From the NCBI GenBank assembly GCA_024643945.1, contig JAHELX010000182.1, forward strand, positions 451 through 9,922: 9,472 nucleotides of DNA, written 5' to 3'. Shown piece after piece: positions 1 through 6,621 of the stretch (the stretch's first letter is position 1; each line of letters starts with the position of its first letter). The translations under genes were made by a program, and so were the position numbers. Source of the DNA: Anaerolineales bacterium. GTDB taxonomy: Bacteria; Chloroflexota; Anaerolineae; 4572-78; NAK82. Under the pieces are notes generated by a model, which was not told where the DNA came from, ran no database searches, and worked only from the letters and a program-made list of their open reading frames with translations.

Positions 1-944
1 CCTACTTCATGGGCCTTTTCTTCTTGCTCTCGGGGTACTTTACGCCGGGATCGTTCGAGCGCAAGGGGCCGGCGCGTTTCCTTAAGGACCGGCTGCTGCG
101 CCTGGGCATTCCGCTGATCGTGTTCATATTCGTGCTTAACCCGATCGCCTCCATCGGCATCTACCAGATGCCGGCCGCGTTGACCGGGATCACCACCCCG
201 CTCACCTGGCAGCAATACCCCCACCTGATCGGCGTCGGGCCCCTCTGGTTCGTGGAGATGCTGCTTATCTTCGACGTCGGCTACGCGGCCTGGCGGGCGG
301 TGAGAGGAAAGCGTGCGCCGCAGCCGGAGAGCGAGCCTGAGCCGCCCAGCTATCCAGCCATCGCCGCGTTCATCCTGGCGCTGGCACTGGCCAGCTACTT
401 GATCCGCATTGTCGTGCCGCTGGGCAAGTACGTGCTCCGTTTCCCCACCCTGGCCTACCTGACACAGTATCTGAGTTTCTTCATCCTCGGCACCGTCGCC
501 TTTCGGCGCGACTGGTTGCGGACCATTCCGGCCTCGATGGGCAAGGTGGGCTTCGCCATGGCGCTGGGCGCCACGCTCATTCTCTTCCCCCTCGCGCTGC
601 TCGGCGGTGGCACGGACTTCTTCTTCTTGGGTGGGGGGCACTGGCAGTCCGCGGCCTACGCCTTGTGGGACTCGACCTTCGCGGTCGGGTGATCCCTGGC
701 GCTGATCACGCTCTTCCGCGCCTATCTAAATCACCAGGGAAGGTTGGGTACATTCCTGTCCCGGCACTCCTACACCGTCTTCATCATCCACGCTCCCATC
801 GTCGTCTTCCTGGCCATCGCGCTGCGCAACCTTCAGCTTGAACATCTGCTCAAGTTCGGCTTGATGGCGATCATCGCGGTTCCGCTCTGCTTTGCGGCCG
901 CCTTCCTGGTCCGCAAGATCCCGCTCGCGTCCAGGATCCTCTGA
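1..944 (+). pseudogene. Acyltransferase-3 family membrane protein, partial at left edge, interrupted by in-frame TGA
   Basis: The reading frame enters from the left edge: TAC TTC precede the first visible ATG at 9, so that ATG is internal. The text YFMGLFFLLSGYF, then LKDRLLRLGIPL, then many hydrophobic helices is typical of the acyltransferase-3 (OatA/NodX-like) family. These integral membrane proteins move acyl groups onto sugars or other surface molecules. The frame stops at TGA 690-692 and continues without shift to TGA 942-944. It encodes SLALITLFR and then GRLGTFLSRHSYTVFIIHAPIVV, the usual final helices of the family. The N-terminal His-containing helix lies outside the window. I read this as one gene broken by a single nonsense codon within a membrane helix. 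A sequencing error or suppressed stop is possible, but TGA is the normal stop of several neighbours. The family call is firm; the acyl acceptor is unknown. Confidence 0.85.
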
Positions 945-962
945 GAAACTGTTTGAAAAGCG

Positions 963-1010
963 GGTCAGAAACCAGGTTTTTCGGAAAAAACCTGGTTTCT
1001 AAAGCTGACC
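963..1010. repeat. Perfect inverted repeat (hairpin), AGAAACC...GGTTTCT type
   Basis: Arms of 15 bases at 967-981 and 986-1000 are exact reverse complements around a 4-base loop (982-985). Outer GGTCAG (963-968) and CTGACC (1005-1010) add further complementarity. It lies 18 bases after the acyltransferase stop and before the ABC leader. Position and strength would allow a transcription terminator, although no T-run follows the stem. Similar AGAAACC/GGTTTCT palindromes occur as dispersed intergenic repeats in some Chloroflexota and cyanobacteria (from memory, not checked). Confidence 0.75.
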
Positions 1011-1031
1011 TTCGGAGACTGAGAGGTGATT

Positions 1032-1094
1032 ATGAGCCTTAAAGTTGAACACATCAACAAATCGTTTGGCCAGAATCTCAGGGGGTGTTTTTAA
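1032..1094 (+). pseudogene. 20-codon leader ORF resembling the N-terminus of a second ABC ATPase
   Basis: ATG 1032 follows a good ribosome site (AGGTGA, 1024-1029) and opens a 20-residue ORF, MSLKVEHINKSFGQNLRGCF, ending at TAA 1092-1094. The first 14 residues match the usual opening of ABC ATPases (V-E-H-I-x-K-S-F-G). They also align with the opening of the next gene (V-N-H-I-V-K-S-Y). The text then turns into unrelated sequence that includes the ribosome site of the next gene. Stop and next ATG (1096) are one base apart, so translation could be coupled. I infer a remnant left when most of a related upstream ATPase gene was deleted. A functional leader peptide is the alternative. Confidence 0.6.
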
Positions 1095-1095
1095 T

Positions 1096-1995
1096 ATGCC
1101 TGCAGTTGAAGTCAATCACATAGTCAAGTCATACGCAGATAAGGTCGCAGTTGACGATCTATCTTTCACTGTGGCCCAAAATGAGATATTTGGTCTAATT
1201 GGACCTAACGGCGCGGGCAAGACCAGCACTATCCGGATGATGATGGACATCATCAAGCCGGACTCAGGAGAGATTACCATTCTCGGCGAGAAGTTAAGTG
1301 AAGCCAGTAAAAACAAGCTGGGTTACCTGCCTGAGGAAAGAGGATTATATAGAAGGCTAAGTGTTATAGACTCCATCATTTACCTGGCCTCGCTCAAGGG
1401 TATGAACAGGCGCTCCGCGGAGGAAAAAGCCGATAATCTGCTCGATCAAACCGGCATGCTGCCGCACAAAAGAAAGAAAATTGATGAGTTGAGCAAGGGC
1501 ATGGGGCAGATTATTCAGTTCATCGTCACTATCATCCATGACCCGGAACTGGTTATCCTGGATGAAGCATTTTCCGGTCTTGATCCGGTTAATACCGAAC
1601 TACTGAAAAGGTTAATCGTTGATCTGAGAAATCAGGGTAAGGCGGTAGTTCTGAGCACACACCAGATGAACCTGGTAGAGGAGCTTTGCGATCGCATATT
1701 AATGATTAATCACGGACGCGCTGTCCTTTACGGGAATCTCGCAGAAATCAAGTCAAAGTATAGAAGTAACTCGGTCATTATTGTTGATTTTGAAGGTAAG
1801 TTAGGGGAAGTACCGGGAGTTGCCGAAAAGCGCACTCATAAAGGCTACGTTGAGTTGGTCCTTGATGGGAATACAACTCCTAAACAAGTCCTGGAACGAT
1901 TGGTCAGCACCGGCATCACAATCAATCGCTTCGAGGTATCCACTCCTTCCCTGAACGAAATATTCCTGAAAGCGGTGGGTAATAATCATGAATAA
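1096..1995 (+). CDS. ABC transporter ATP-binding protein, NatA-like
   Basis: This 299-residue protein is the energy-supplying subunit of an ABC-2 exporter on the inner face of the membrane. Visible motifs: Walker A GPNGAGKT (36-43), signature LSKGMGQ (132-138), Walker B LVILDEAF (152-159) followed by SGLDP, and H-loop STHQ (187-190). The last ~80 residues form the extra C-terminal domain (DUF4162-like) common in NatA-type proteins. DEA instead of DEP after Walker B is frequent in that group. ATG 1096 is preferred over the upstream TTG 1045, because AGGGGG (1080-1085) stands ten bases before it and the protein opens as the family does. It overlaps the downstream permease by 8 bases, so the pair forms one unit. 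The family is related to sodium-exporting NatAB, but the substrate cannot be read from sequence. Confidence 0.93.
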   Translation: MPAVEVNHIVKSYADKVAVDDLSFTVAQNEIFGLIGPNGAGKTSTIRMMMDIIKPDSGEITILGEKLSEASKNKLGYLPEERGLYRRLSVIDSIIYLASLKGMNRRSAEEKADNLLDQTGMLPHKRKKIDELSKGMGQIIQFIVTIIHDPELVILDEAFSGLDPVNTELLKRLIVDLRNQGKAVVLSTHQMNLVEELCDRILMINHGRAVLYGNLAEIKSKYRSNSVIIVDFEGKLGEVPGVAEKRTHKGYVELVLDGNTTPKQVLERLVSTGITINRFEVSTPSLNEIFLKAVGNNHE

Positions 1996-3202
1996 GACGC
2001 TCTTGATATTCAGGCATGAATTCCTGCACACGATAAAGAGGACCGGGTTTATTATCCTGACTCTTGCCCTGCCGGTGCTGGCCCTTCTGGGTATAGGAAT
2101 TTTCCATATCGCATCAGGGGCTACGAAACCTCCGGCCGAAGTGACCAAAATCGGATACGTCGATGAAGCCGGCGGTTTCGATCAGTTTACTACCCAGGGG
2201 AACATAACCCTGGTCCGCTTTAATACCCCGGAAGCGGCCACGCAGGCTTTGATTAAAAAGGATATTACGGAATACTTCGTCATTGCGCCGGATTTTATCT
2301 CGACGGGAACGATTAATCTATATACCGCGCAGAGAGAGCTTGCGCCACCCGATGCCACTACAGCCGCGATTAAGAATTTCATCTCAAGTAATCTGTTGGC
2401 GGGGAAGGTGCCCACGGCCACGATCGCCAGGGTTGAAGCACCCTTGAATCTGGTCACTACCACGCTTACCTCAACCGGTGCCGTGGCGCCGGAGCAGGGG
2501 AGCTATGCGAACTTCATCATTCCGGGTGTTTTTAGCTTTCTGCTGGCGTTGGCCCTCATTTTCACTTCCATTTACGTACTGCAAAGTCTCAGCGAGGAGA
2601 AAGAAAATCGACTGATGGAGATATTGTTATCCTCGGTCTCAACCCGGCAATTACTCACCGGCAAGGTTTTGGGACTCGGGGCTGCCGGACTGGCACAGGT
2701 AGTCGTCTGGGTTATTTCATTCCCACTCCTGCTGAACCTGGCCTCCTCATCTATTGGGGGCTTGATCAGGACCATACAAATACCCGCCAGCTTCTTGATT
2801 CTGGGCGTAATATACTTTATCCTGGGTTACCTGGTATTTGCCGTCCTGTCGGCTGGTATCGCCGCCATCAGCTCCACCGTTCAAGAGGCACAAGGACTGG
2901 CAGGGATTTATACGGTTTTCGCCATTGCACCATTTTGGTTTCTCTCTTTGCTCTTGCTCTTCCCGAACAGTCCGGTGTGGGTTGTTTTTAGTATTTTTCC
3001 ATTCACGGCGTCTGTGTTAGTGATGTTGCGGCTTGGCTTGACCGGTGTCCCCGCATGGCAATTGGCCGTCAGCATAGCCGTGTTGGTTTTAAGCATCATT
3101 GGGGGGCTGTTGCTGGCAGCCAGGCTTCTGAGGACTTATCTACTGATGTATGGTAAAAGACCAAACCTCGGGGAGATTATTCGGAACCTCAGGAACGGAT
3201 AG
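1988..3202 (+). CDS. ABC-2 transporter permease, NatB-like
   Basis: This 404-residue membrane subunit partners the ATPase just upstream. There is one N-terminal helix (about 20-42), then a large soluble segment (about 45-172) expected outside the membrane, then a cluster of helices: about 176-198, 230-254, 265-295, 304-325, 330-350 and 358-380. Between the first two helices of the cluster sits the family hallmark LSEEKENRLMEILLSS (201-216), the coupling region of ABC2_membrane_3/NatB-type permeases. The start is ATG 1988, inside the end of the ATPase gene (shared ATGAATAA), which implies translational coupling. The gene ends convergently 40 bases from the minus-strand permease, with no clear terminator between them. 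Role inferred: export of an ion, drug or peptide; substrate unknown. Length is normal for the family. Confidence 0.92.
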   Translation: MNKTLLIFRHEFLHTIKRTGFIILTLALPVLALLGIGIFHIASGATKPPAEVTKIGYVDEAGGFDQFTTQGNITLVRFNTPEAATQALIKKDITEYFVIAPDFISTGTINLYTAQRELAPPDATTAAIKNFISSNLLAGKVPTATIARVEAPLNLVTTTLTSTGAVAPEQGSYANFIIPGVFSFLLALALIFTSIYVLQSLSEEKENRLMEILLSSVSTRQLLTGKVLGLGAAGLAQVVVWVISFPLLLNLASSSIGGLIRTIQIPASFLILGVIYFILGYLVFAVLSAGIAAISSTVQEAQGLAGIYTVFAIAPFWFLSLLLLFPNSPVWVVFSIFPFTASVLVMLRLGLTGVPAWQLAVSIAVLVLSIIGGLLLAARLLRTYLLMYGKRPNLGEIIRNLRNG

Positions 3203-3242
3203 TTTCGTCCTGAATCGCCAGCAGTGGCTCGATCGCTACCGG

Positions 3243-4022
3243 TCAACGGTTCTGATCGGCAAACTTCCACCAGAGATAGGTTCCGATCATCCCCACCAGA
3301 CTGGTCAAAAACACGATCCAATAGCTAACCGGTGTCAGGGAGCTTTTCCCCAGCACATATAACCCCGGCACGGCCCAAGGGAAGTATTCGCCCCACCCAA
3401 CTATCGCCACCACGTTTGTCATCATCAGCGTTAGAACCGCCACCCCCATAGGCAACAGGTAACCGCGTCCCGCGCTGGCGAAGAGCGCAAATGGCATAAC
3501 AACCGCAATAACCAGACAGGCGGTTATCAACACGAGGTCACTGCCTTGGAGAATAACATTGATAGAGCCTCCCGGGAGTTTGATGATGGCACCCATGACC
3601 AGGCCGACAATGAAAATAACTATGGTCAGTGCAGCAGACCACATGGCCACCACAATAAATTTTGCCAGGAGTATGCTTGAGCGTTGAACCGGCACGGCAA
3701 GCATGTCTTTCAGGGTGCCATCGGCAAATTCGCGCCCAAATACCCAGCTAATGATCAGGATGAATAAAAAGAATCCGCCGGCTGCGATTATCTGGCCAAA
3801 CAACCCCAGGTAGGTTGGCCAATCTGTTGCAGAATATGCTATCAGGTCGGCTTTGGCGCTGATCAGGCCAAGCTTTTGGGAAATCTCCGGATTCTTAGAG
3901 ACGAAAATTAAGAAGGCGATTCCTAATGGCATAAACAGGGAGCCCAGGGCGGTCCACAGGGGCATTCTAGAGCGGATTGCTTTTCGCAACTCTATCCAAA
4001 TCATATCTGAAAGGTTATTCAT
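3243..4022 (-). CDS. ABC-2 transporter permease, BcrB/LanE-type
   Basis: A 259-residue membrane protein with about six helices (near 24-43, 72-98, 125-147, 165-184, 190-209, 233-252). After the second helix comes FGREFADGTLKDMLAVP (95-111), the signature of the bacitracin/lantibiotic-immunity permease group (BcrB, LanE; ABC2_membrane_4-like). These small permeases work with a BcrA/LanF-type ATPase to clear peptide antibiotics or other amphiphiles from the membrane. Start chosen is ATG at 4022-4020: it overlaps the ATPase stop by 8 bases, and GGAGGAG lies just upstream. A longer version from 4085 would extend deep into the ATPase gene. Last gene of the tetR-ATPase-permease operon. Only one permease is present, whereas LanFEG systems have two, so it probably acts as a homodimer (inference). 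Confidence 0.9.
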   Translation of the reverse strand: MNNLSDMIWIELRKAIRSRMPLWTALGSLFMPLGIAFLIFVSKNPEISQKLGLISAKADLIAYSATDWPTYLGLFGQIIAAGGFFLFILIISWVFGREFADGTLKDMLAVPVQRSSILLAKFIVVAMWSAALTIVIFIVGLVMGAIIKLPGGSINVILQGSDLVLITACLVIAVVMPFALFASAGRGYLLPMGVAVLTLMMTNVVAIVGWGEYFPWAVPGLYVLGKSSLTPVSYWIVFLTSLVGMIGTYLWWKFADQNR

Positions 4023-4944
4023 TTTGCACTCCTCCATCCATTCCAACCAGCCTGAGGAAATACTGCTCCAATTCCTCTTCCTCAACCATCAACTGAGTGG
4101 GCGGGGTCCCAGCCTTGACCAGGAGGCGGTTGATGTCATCAGGGCGTTCAACAGAAGATGCGTTTTTGAGCTCTATGGTTCCGTCCTGGAGGATTTCAGC
4201 AGGCTGCCCGGCGGCTATCAACGCCCGGTGGGCCGACTCAACGTCCCGCGCCTGCAACAAAAGCCGCCTCTTTCGATTCCGCTCCAGCTCATCGGTATTC
4301 AATTCCTGGAGCAGGTGCCCTTGGTGGATAATCCCTATCCGCCCGGCAAGACGTGAGACTTCAGCCAGGATGTGGCTCGACATGAAGACCGTCACGCCCT
4401 GTTCGCGAGTCAGTTCTAGCAGGAGCTCGCGGATCTCGACGATCCCGGCTGGATCCAGGCCGTTGGCAGGCTCGTCCAGAAGAAGCAGTTTGGGACTATG
4501 CAATAGGGCCTTGGCCAATCCCAGCCGTTGTGCATTGCCATGAGAAAGGTTGCCCGTCCGCCGGTCCGCATATGCGGCCAACCCCATGCGTTCAATGATC
4601 CGACCTACGGCTTCTCGTGGGGTGCCAGGATGTAAGCGACGGGCAACCTCCAGATTCTCGTGGACTGTTAACTCCGGATAGCTGTGTGGCACCTCCACCA
4701 GATACCCCACCGATTCCCATGGTTCCCGGTTGCCCAGACGTACCCTAGTTTGAAGCACCTTGGCGTACCCAGTGGTGGGCTTGATCATCCCCAGCAGCAT
4801 TCGGATAGTGGTTGTTTTCCCTGCGCCATTTAAGCCAAGAAAAGCGTAAATTTCTCCCTCGGCGACCCGCAGAGAAAGGTGCTCGACGGCCCTTACGTCT
4901 CCGTAGCGTTTCCCGAGGTCCTCTGTTTCAATCGGCAAGTTCAT
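4015..4944 (-). CDS. ABC transporter ATP-binding protein, BcrA/LanF-type
   Basis: A 309-residue ATPase. Motifs: Walker A GLNGAGKT (37-44), signature LSHGNAQ (133-139), Walker B LLLLDEPANGLDP (153-165), H-loop SSHIL (H191). Where most ABC proteins have the Q-loop glutamine, the text is GYLVEVPHSYPELTVHENL, with Glu84. Such an 'E-loop' is known for lantibiotic-immunity (LanF) and bacitracin-type ATPases, and this supports a peptide- or amphiphile-clearing role. The C-terminal ~100 residues are an accessory domain. ATG 4944 overlaps the tetR stop by four bases (ATGA), and the gene's end overlaps the permease by eight, so all three are co-transcribed and probably coupled. The natural substrate is not evident. 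An efflux pump induced by its own substrate through the TetR protein is the simplest reading. Confidence 0.92.
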   Translation of the reverse strand: MNLPIETEDLGKRYGDVRAVEHLSLRVAEGEIYAFLGLNGAGKTTTIRMLLGMIKPTTGYAKVLQTRVRLGNREPWESVGYLVEVPHSYPELTVHENLEVARRLHPGTPREAVGRIIERMGLAAYADRRTGNLSHGNAQRLGLAKALLHSPKLLLLDEPANGLDPAGIVEIRELLLELTREQGVTVFMSSHILAEVSRLAGRIGIIHQGHLLQELNTDELERNRKRRLLLQARDVESAHRALIAAGQPAEILQDGTIELKNASSVERPDDINRLLVKAGTPPTQLMVEEEELEQYFLRLVGMDGGVQNE

Positions 4945-5603
4945 ATTAGGTCCCTTTCTTCTGAATCAGGTGCGGGGCTGATTGGTTTTTGAAGTTGGAT
5001 CTCAACCTCACCCAGGCAGAAAGCGGCGACCAGCTCCAAAAGCAAATCGATACTGCCGCTAAAGTTGTTCGGAGCAAAATCATCCTTATGCAGAATGGTT
5101 AGAACAAGCGGATACAACAAGCCGCTGATCTGCTCGGCTCGCGCCCGGATGGGTATGCCCGCGTTCTGGCAGCGGGTGATCAACTCTTCGAAGAACGCCC
5201 GATCGCTGACCAGGTGCTCCTGGAGTTTTTCTGTGGGGATCCTGCGAAAGAGCTGGTCATAATCACTACTCGTGAAAAACTGTAAAATGGGGATCGTTTC
5301 AAAAAGGGTAAAAGCCTTCTTCAGAACAGCAAATAGGCGGGCCCGGGGAGATAGCCCCGGCAGGTCGATAACAGCCAATACTTCCTGGCGGACGCGCATT
5401 TCGGCCTGTTCTACGACATCCATGAAAAGCGCTTCTTTGGACTCATAAAAATTGTAAAACGCCCCTTTTGAGATCCCGGCTGCCTCCGCGATCTCTTCAA
5501 TGGTGGTTTTCTTTAACCCATATGCAGAAAACAGCTCGTAACCCTGCTCCAGGAGTCGCTTGCCGATTAGTTCTTTTTCGTATTCAGTAAACGCTTTTGG
5601 CAT
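4941..5603 (-). CDS. TetR/AcrR-family transcriptional regulator
   Basis: A 220-residue one-component regulator. Residues 13-60 form the TetR DNA-binding domain, with the helix-turn-helix TTIEEIAEAAGISKGAFYNFYESKEALF (33-60). The remainder is an all-helical ligand and dimer domain with no recognisable ligand signature. ATG 5603 is preceded by AAGGA at suitable spacing. It is the first gene of an operon with the BcrA/LanF-like ATPase (four-base overlap) and permease. This layout is typical of a local repressor released by a compound the pump exports. The promoter and a palindrome lie directly upstream (separate entries), which supports autorepression. The gene is divergent from the dehydrogenase/reductase set across 358 bases, so control of that side as well is possible but unproven. 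Confidence 0.92.
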   Translation of the reverse strand: MPKAFTEYEKELIGKRLLEQGYELFSAYGLKKTTIEEIAEAAGISKGAFYNFYESKEALFMDVVEQAEMRVRQEVLAVIDLPGLSPRARLFAVLKKAFTLFETIPILQFFTSSDYDQLFRRIPTEKLQEHLVSDRAFFEELITRCQNAGIPIRARAEQISGLLYPLVLTILHKDDFAPNNFSGSIDLLLELVAAFCLGEVEIQLQKPISPAPDSEERDLI

Positions 5604-5628
5604 GGTGAATCCTTTTTCTGTATGACTA

Positions 5629-5649
5629 TATATGATGTACGGTCATATA
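5629..5649. promoter_or_regulatory. Predicted TetR operator (palindrome)
   Basis: TATATGA (5629-5635) and TCATATA (5643-5649) are exact inverted repeats around a 7-base spacer. A second overlapping pair, TATGAC (5621-5626) and GTCATA (5642-5647), shares the right arm. The palindrome sits immediately downstream of the predicted -10 box, where a bound repressor dimer would block initiation. TetR-type repressors usually bind such dyads next to their own gene; binding itself is inferred. Confidence 0.55.
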
Positions 5650-5651
5650 GT

Positions 5652-5680
5652 ATTATATCACGGATTATTTCCTGCCACAA
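5652..5680 (-). promoter_or_regulatory. Predicted sigma-70-type promoter of the tetR-ABC operon
   Basis: Reading the minus strand, TATAAT (5657-5652) is preceded by TG at the extended -10 position (TGaTATAAT, 5660-5652). Seventeen bases upstream lies TTGTGG (5680-5675), a partial -35. The transcription start would fall at about 5645, inside the palindrome below and about 40 bases before the tetR start codon. The -10 is a perfect consensus; the -35 matches only TTG. Confidence 0.6.
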
Positions 5681-5756
5681 AACTCACTGACGACAACAGG
5701 AGCCGAATATTATGAAATTCGAGTGAACCCTGGAAACAAAACAACTACGAGCATCA

Positions 5757-5930
5757 CCCGGCGTGCTTCGCTAACAAAAGCGAGACCGGGAGTCAAACTT
5801 TCGGAGACGTGACCTGCATCTGGTCAGTGCAGGTCCGGCAAGGAGCAATAGACTTGCCCGGTCGGTCCGCAGTCCGGCCCGTGCCGAACTGCCCTATTGT
5901 CGCCGGGGCACCCAGCTTACGCAAGTAAGC
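5757..5930 (+). ncRNA. Possible structured RNA or leader with several stem-loops (unidentified)
   Basis: Successive stems in a GC-rich block: CCCGG 5757-5761 with CCGGG 5786-5790, enclosing CGCT 5769-5772 with AGCG 5779-5782; GACCTGCA 5811-5818 with TGCAGGTC 5828-5835 (8 bp); GGCAAG 5837-5842 with CTTGCC 5853-5858, extendable through one bulge; GTGCC 5881-5885 with GGCAC 5907-5911; and GCTTAC 5915-5920 with GTAAGC 5925-5930, closing a GCAA (GNRA-type) loop. The block ends about 20 bases before the dehydrogenase ribosome site, as expected of a 5' leader. It matches no riboswitch consensus I know. Strand is assumed from the downstream gene. It could instead be a dispersed repeat or a decayed mobile-element end. 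Confidence 0.35.
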
Positions 5931-5961
5931 CCTAAACATATTTTATACAAGGAGTATGAGC

Positions 5962-6597
5962 ATGTTGTTGGAGAACAAGGTCGCCGATGAGATCCGCTCG
6001 AATGGCGGCGTAGCGCACACTGCCGTCATCGATGCCCTTGACGAGCGGGCTGTTGACGAGTACGTCGATGCGGTGGTCGAGCAGGCCGGGTACATCGATA
6101 TCTCGTTCAACCTCATCGGCTACGGAGACGTCCAGGAGCCGCTGACCGAGATATCGGTTGAGGATTTTCTTCAACCGATCACGAACGCCATGCGGACGCA
6201 GTTCTTGACGACCAGGGCGGCCGCCCGGCACATGGTCAGGCGCGGCTCGGGGGTGATCTTGGCGTTCGGCGGAGACGGTCCGCAGACTCTTCCGGGACTG
6301 GGGGGCTTCAAAGTGGCCCTTGATGCCATCGAGGGTCTTCGCCGGCAGTGGGCATGCGAGCTGGGACGGCATGGCATCCGCGTCGTCACCCTCAAAACGG
6401 GCGGTGTGCCCGAGTCCCTCCCTGACACCTTCGCCGGGAAGGACGAGATCGCCGCTGGGATTCAGAAGGCCACCTTGCTGAACCGAGCAGCGACGCTGGC
6501 CGATGTGGGCAACGTGGCAGCCTTCGTGGCCTCAGATCAAGCCCGCACCATGACCGCCACAGAGGTCAACATCTCCTGCGGCGCGATGATGGACTAG
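5962..6597 (+). CDS. Atypical short-chain dehydrogenase/reductase (SDR) with the N-terminal cofactor motif deleted
   Basis: A 211-residue protein clearly of the SDR fold from residue ~9 onward: DALDERAVDEYVDAVVEQAGYIDISFN (24-50, the NNAG region as FNLIG), MRTQFLTTRAAARHMVRRGSGVI (77-99), a long C-terminal Rossmann half, and the ending ATEVNISCGAMMD. SDRs normally open with a strand and the glycine-rich TGxxxGxG NAD(P)-binding loop. Here MLLENKVA jumps directly to DEIRSNGG, so about 35-40 residues carrying that loop are absent. The catalytic Tyr-x-x-x-Lys is also replaced: the aligned segment is GGFKVALDAIEGL, with Phe and Leu at those sites. Length is about 40 short of the usual 250. AGGAG (5950-5954) favours ATG 5962 over ATG 5956. 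It precedes the reductase gene with no gap that could hold a separate promoter. Enzyme activity is doubtful; probably a decaying gene whose frame has survived. Confidence 0.75.
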   Translation: MLLENKVADEIRSNGGVAHTAVIDALDERAVDEYVDAVVEQAGYIDISFNLIGYGDVQEPLTEISVEDFLQPITNAMRTQFLTTRAAARHMVRRGSGVILAFGGDGPQTLPGLGGFKVALDAIEGLRRQWACELGRHGIRVVTLKTGGVPESLPDTFAGKDEIAAGIQKATLLNRAATLADVGNVAAFVASDQARTMTATEVNISCGAMMD

Positions 6598-6621
6598 ATG
6601 TGTGGATCAAGGAGAATGAAC

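Larger units (their letters stand above)
5604..5961. other. 358-base intergenic region between tetR and the dehydrogenase gene
   Basis: The left part (5604-5680) carries the tetR promoter and operator. At 5712-5726 is a four-codon ORF (MKFE) behind AGGAG (5698-5702), possibly another stump of a lost gene. From about 5750 to 5935 the sequence is GC-rich and full of hairpins (separate entry). A frame open from 5716 to 5931 has no good start and no protein-like character, so I do not call it. I find no convincing promoter for the plus strand; the AT-rich stretch 5936-5948 just before the ribosome site is too close to the start to be one. Confidence 0.6.

Noticed and set aside
690..944. TGA read as tryptophan or selenocysteine in the acyltransferase gene
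   Set aside because: Other genes in the window end with TGA, the codon lies in a membrane helix, and there is no visible SECIS-type stem directly after it.
3203..3242. Bidirectional terminator between the convergent permease genes
   Set aside because: Only a 4-bp stem (GCCA/TGGC) without a T-run is visible, which is too weak to call.
3853..4356. Plus-strand ORF of 167 codons
   Set aside because: It lies opposite two well-supported minus-strand ABC genes and shows no protein-family character.
5811..5860. Resemblance to TPP (ACCTG..ATCTGG), cobalamin and glycine riboswitch pieces
   Set aside because: The TPP-like stretch is part of an 8-bp hairpin incompatible with that fold, and none of the other conserved boxes of these classes is present.
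5770..5940. Integron attC or IS200/605 end
   Set aside because: Core sites of the RYYYAAC/GTTRRRY type do not pair properly, and no integrase, TnpA or TnpB gene is visible.
5932..6372. Minus-strand ORF of 146 codons opposite the dehydrogenase
   Set aside because: Shadow of a GC-rich coding region; the plus frame matches the SDR family throughout.
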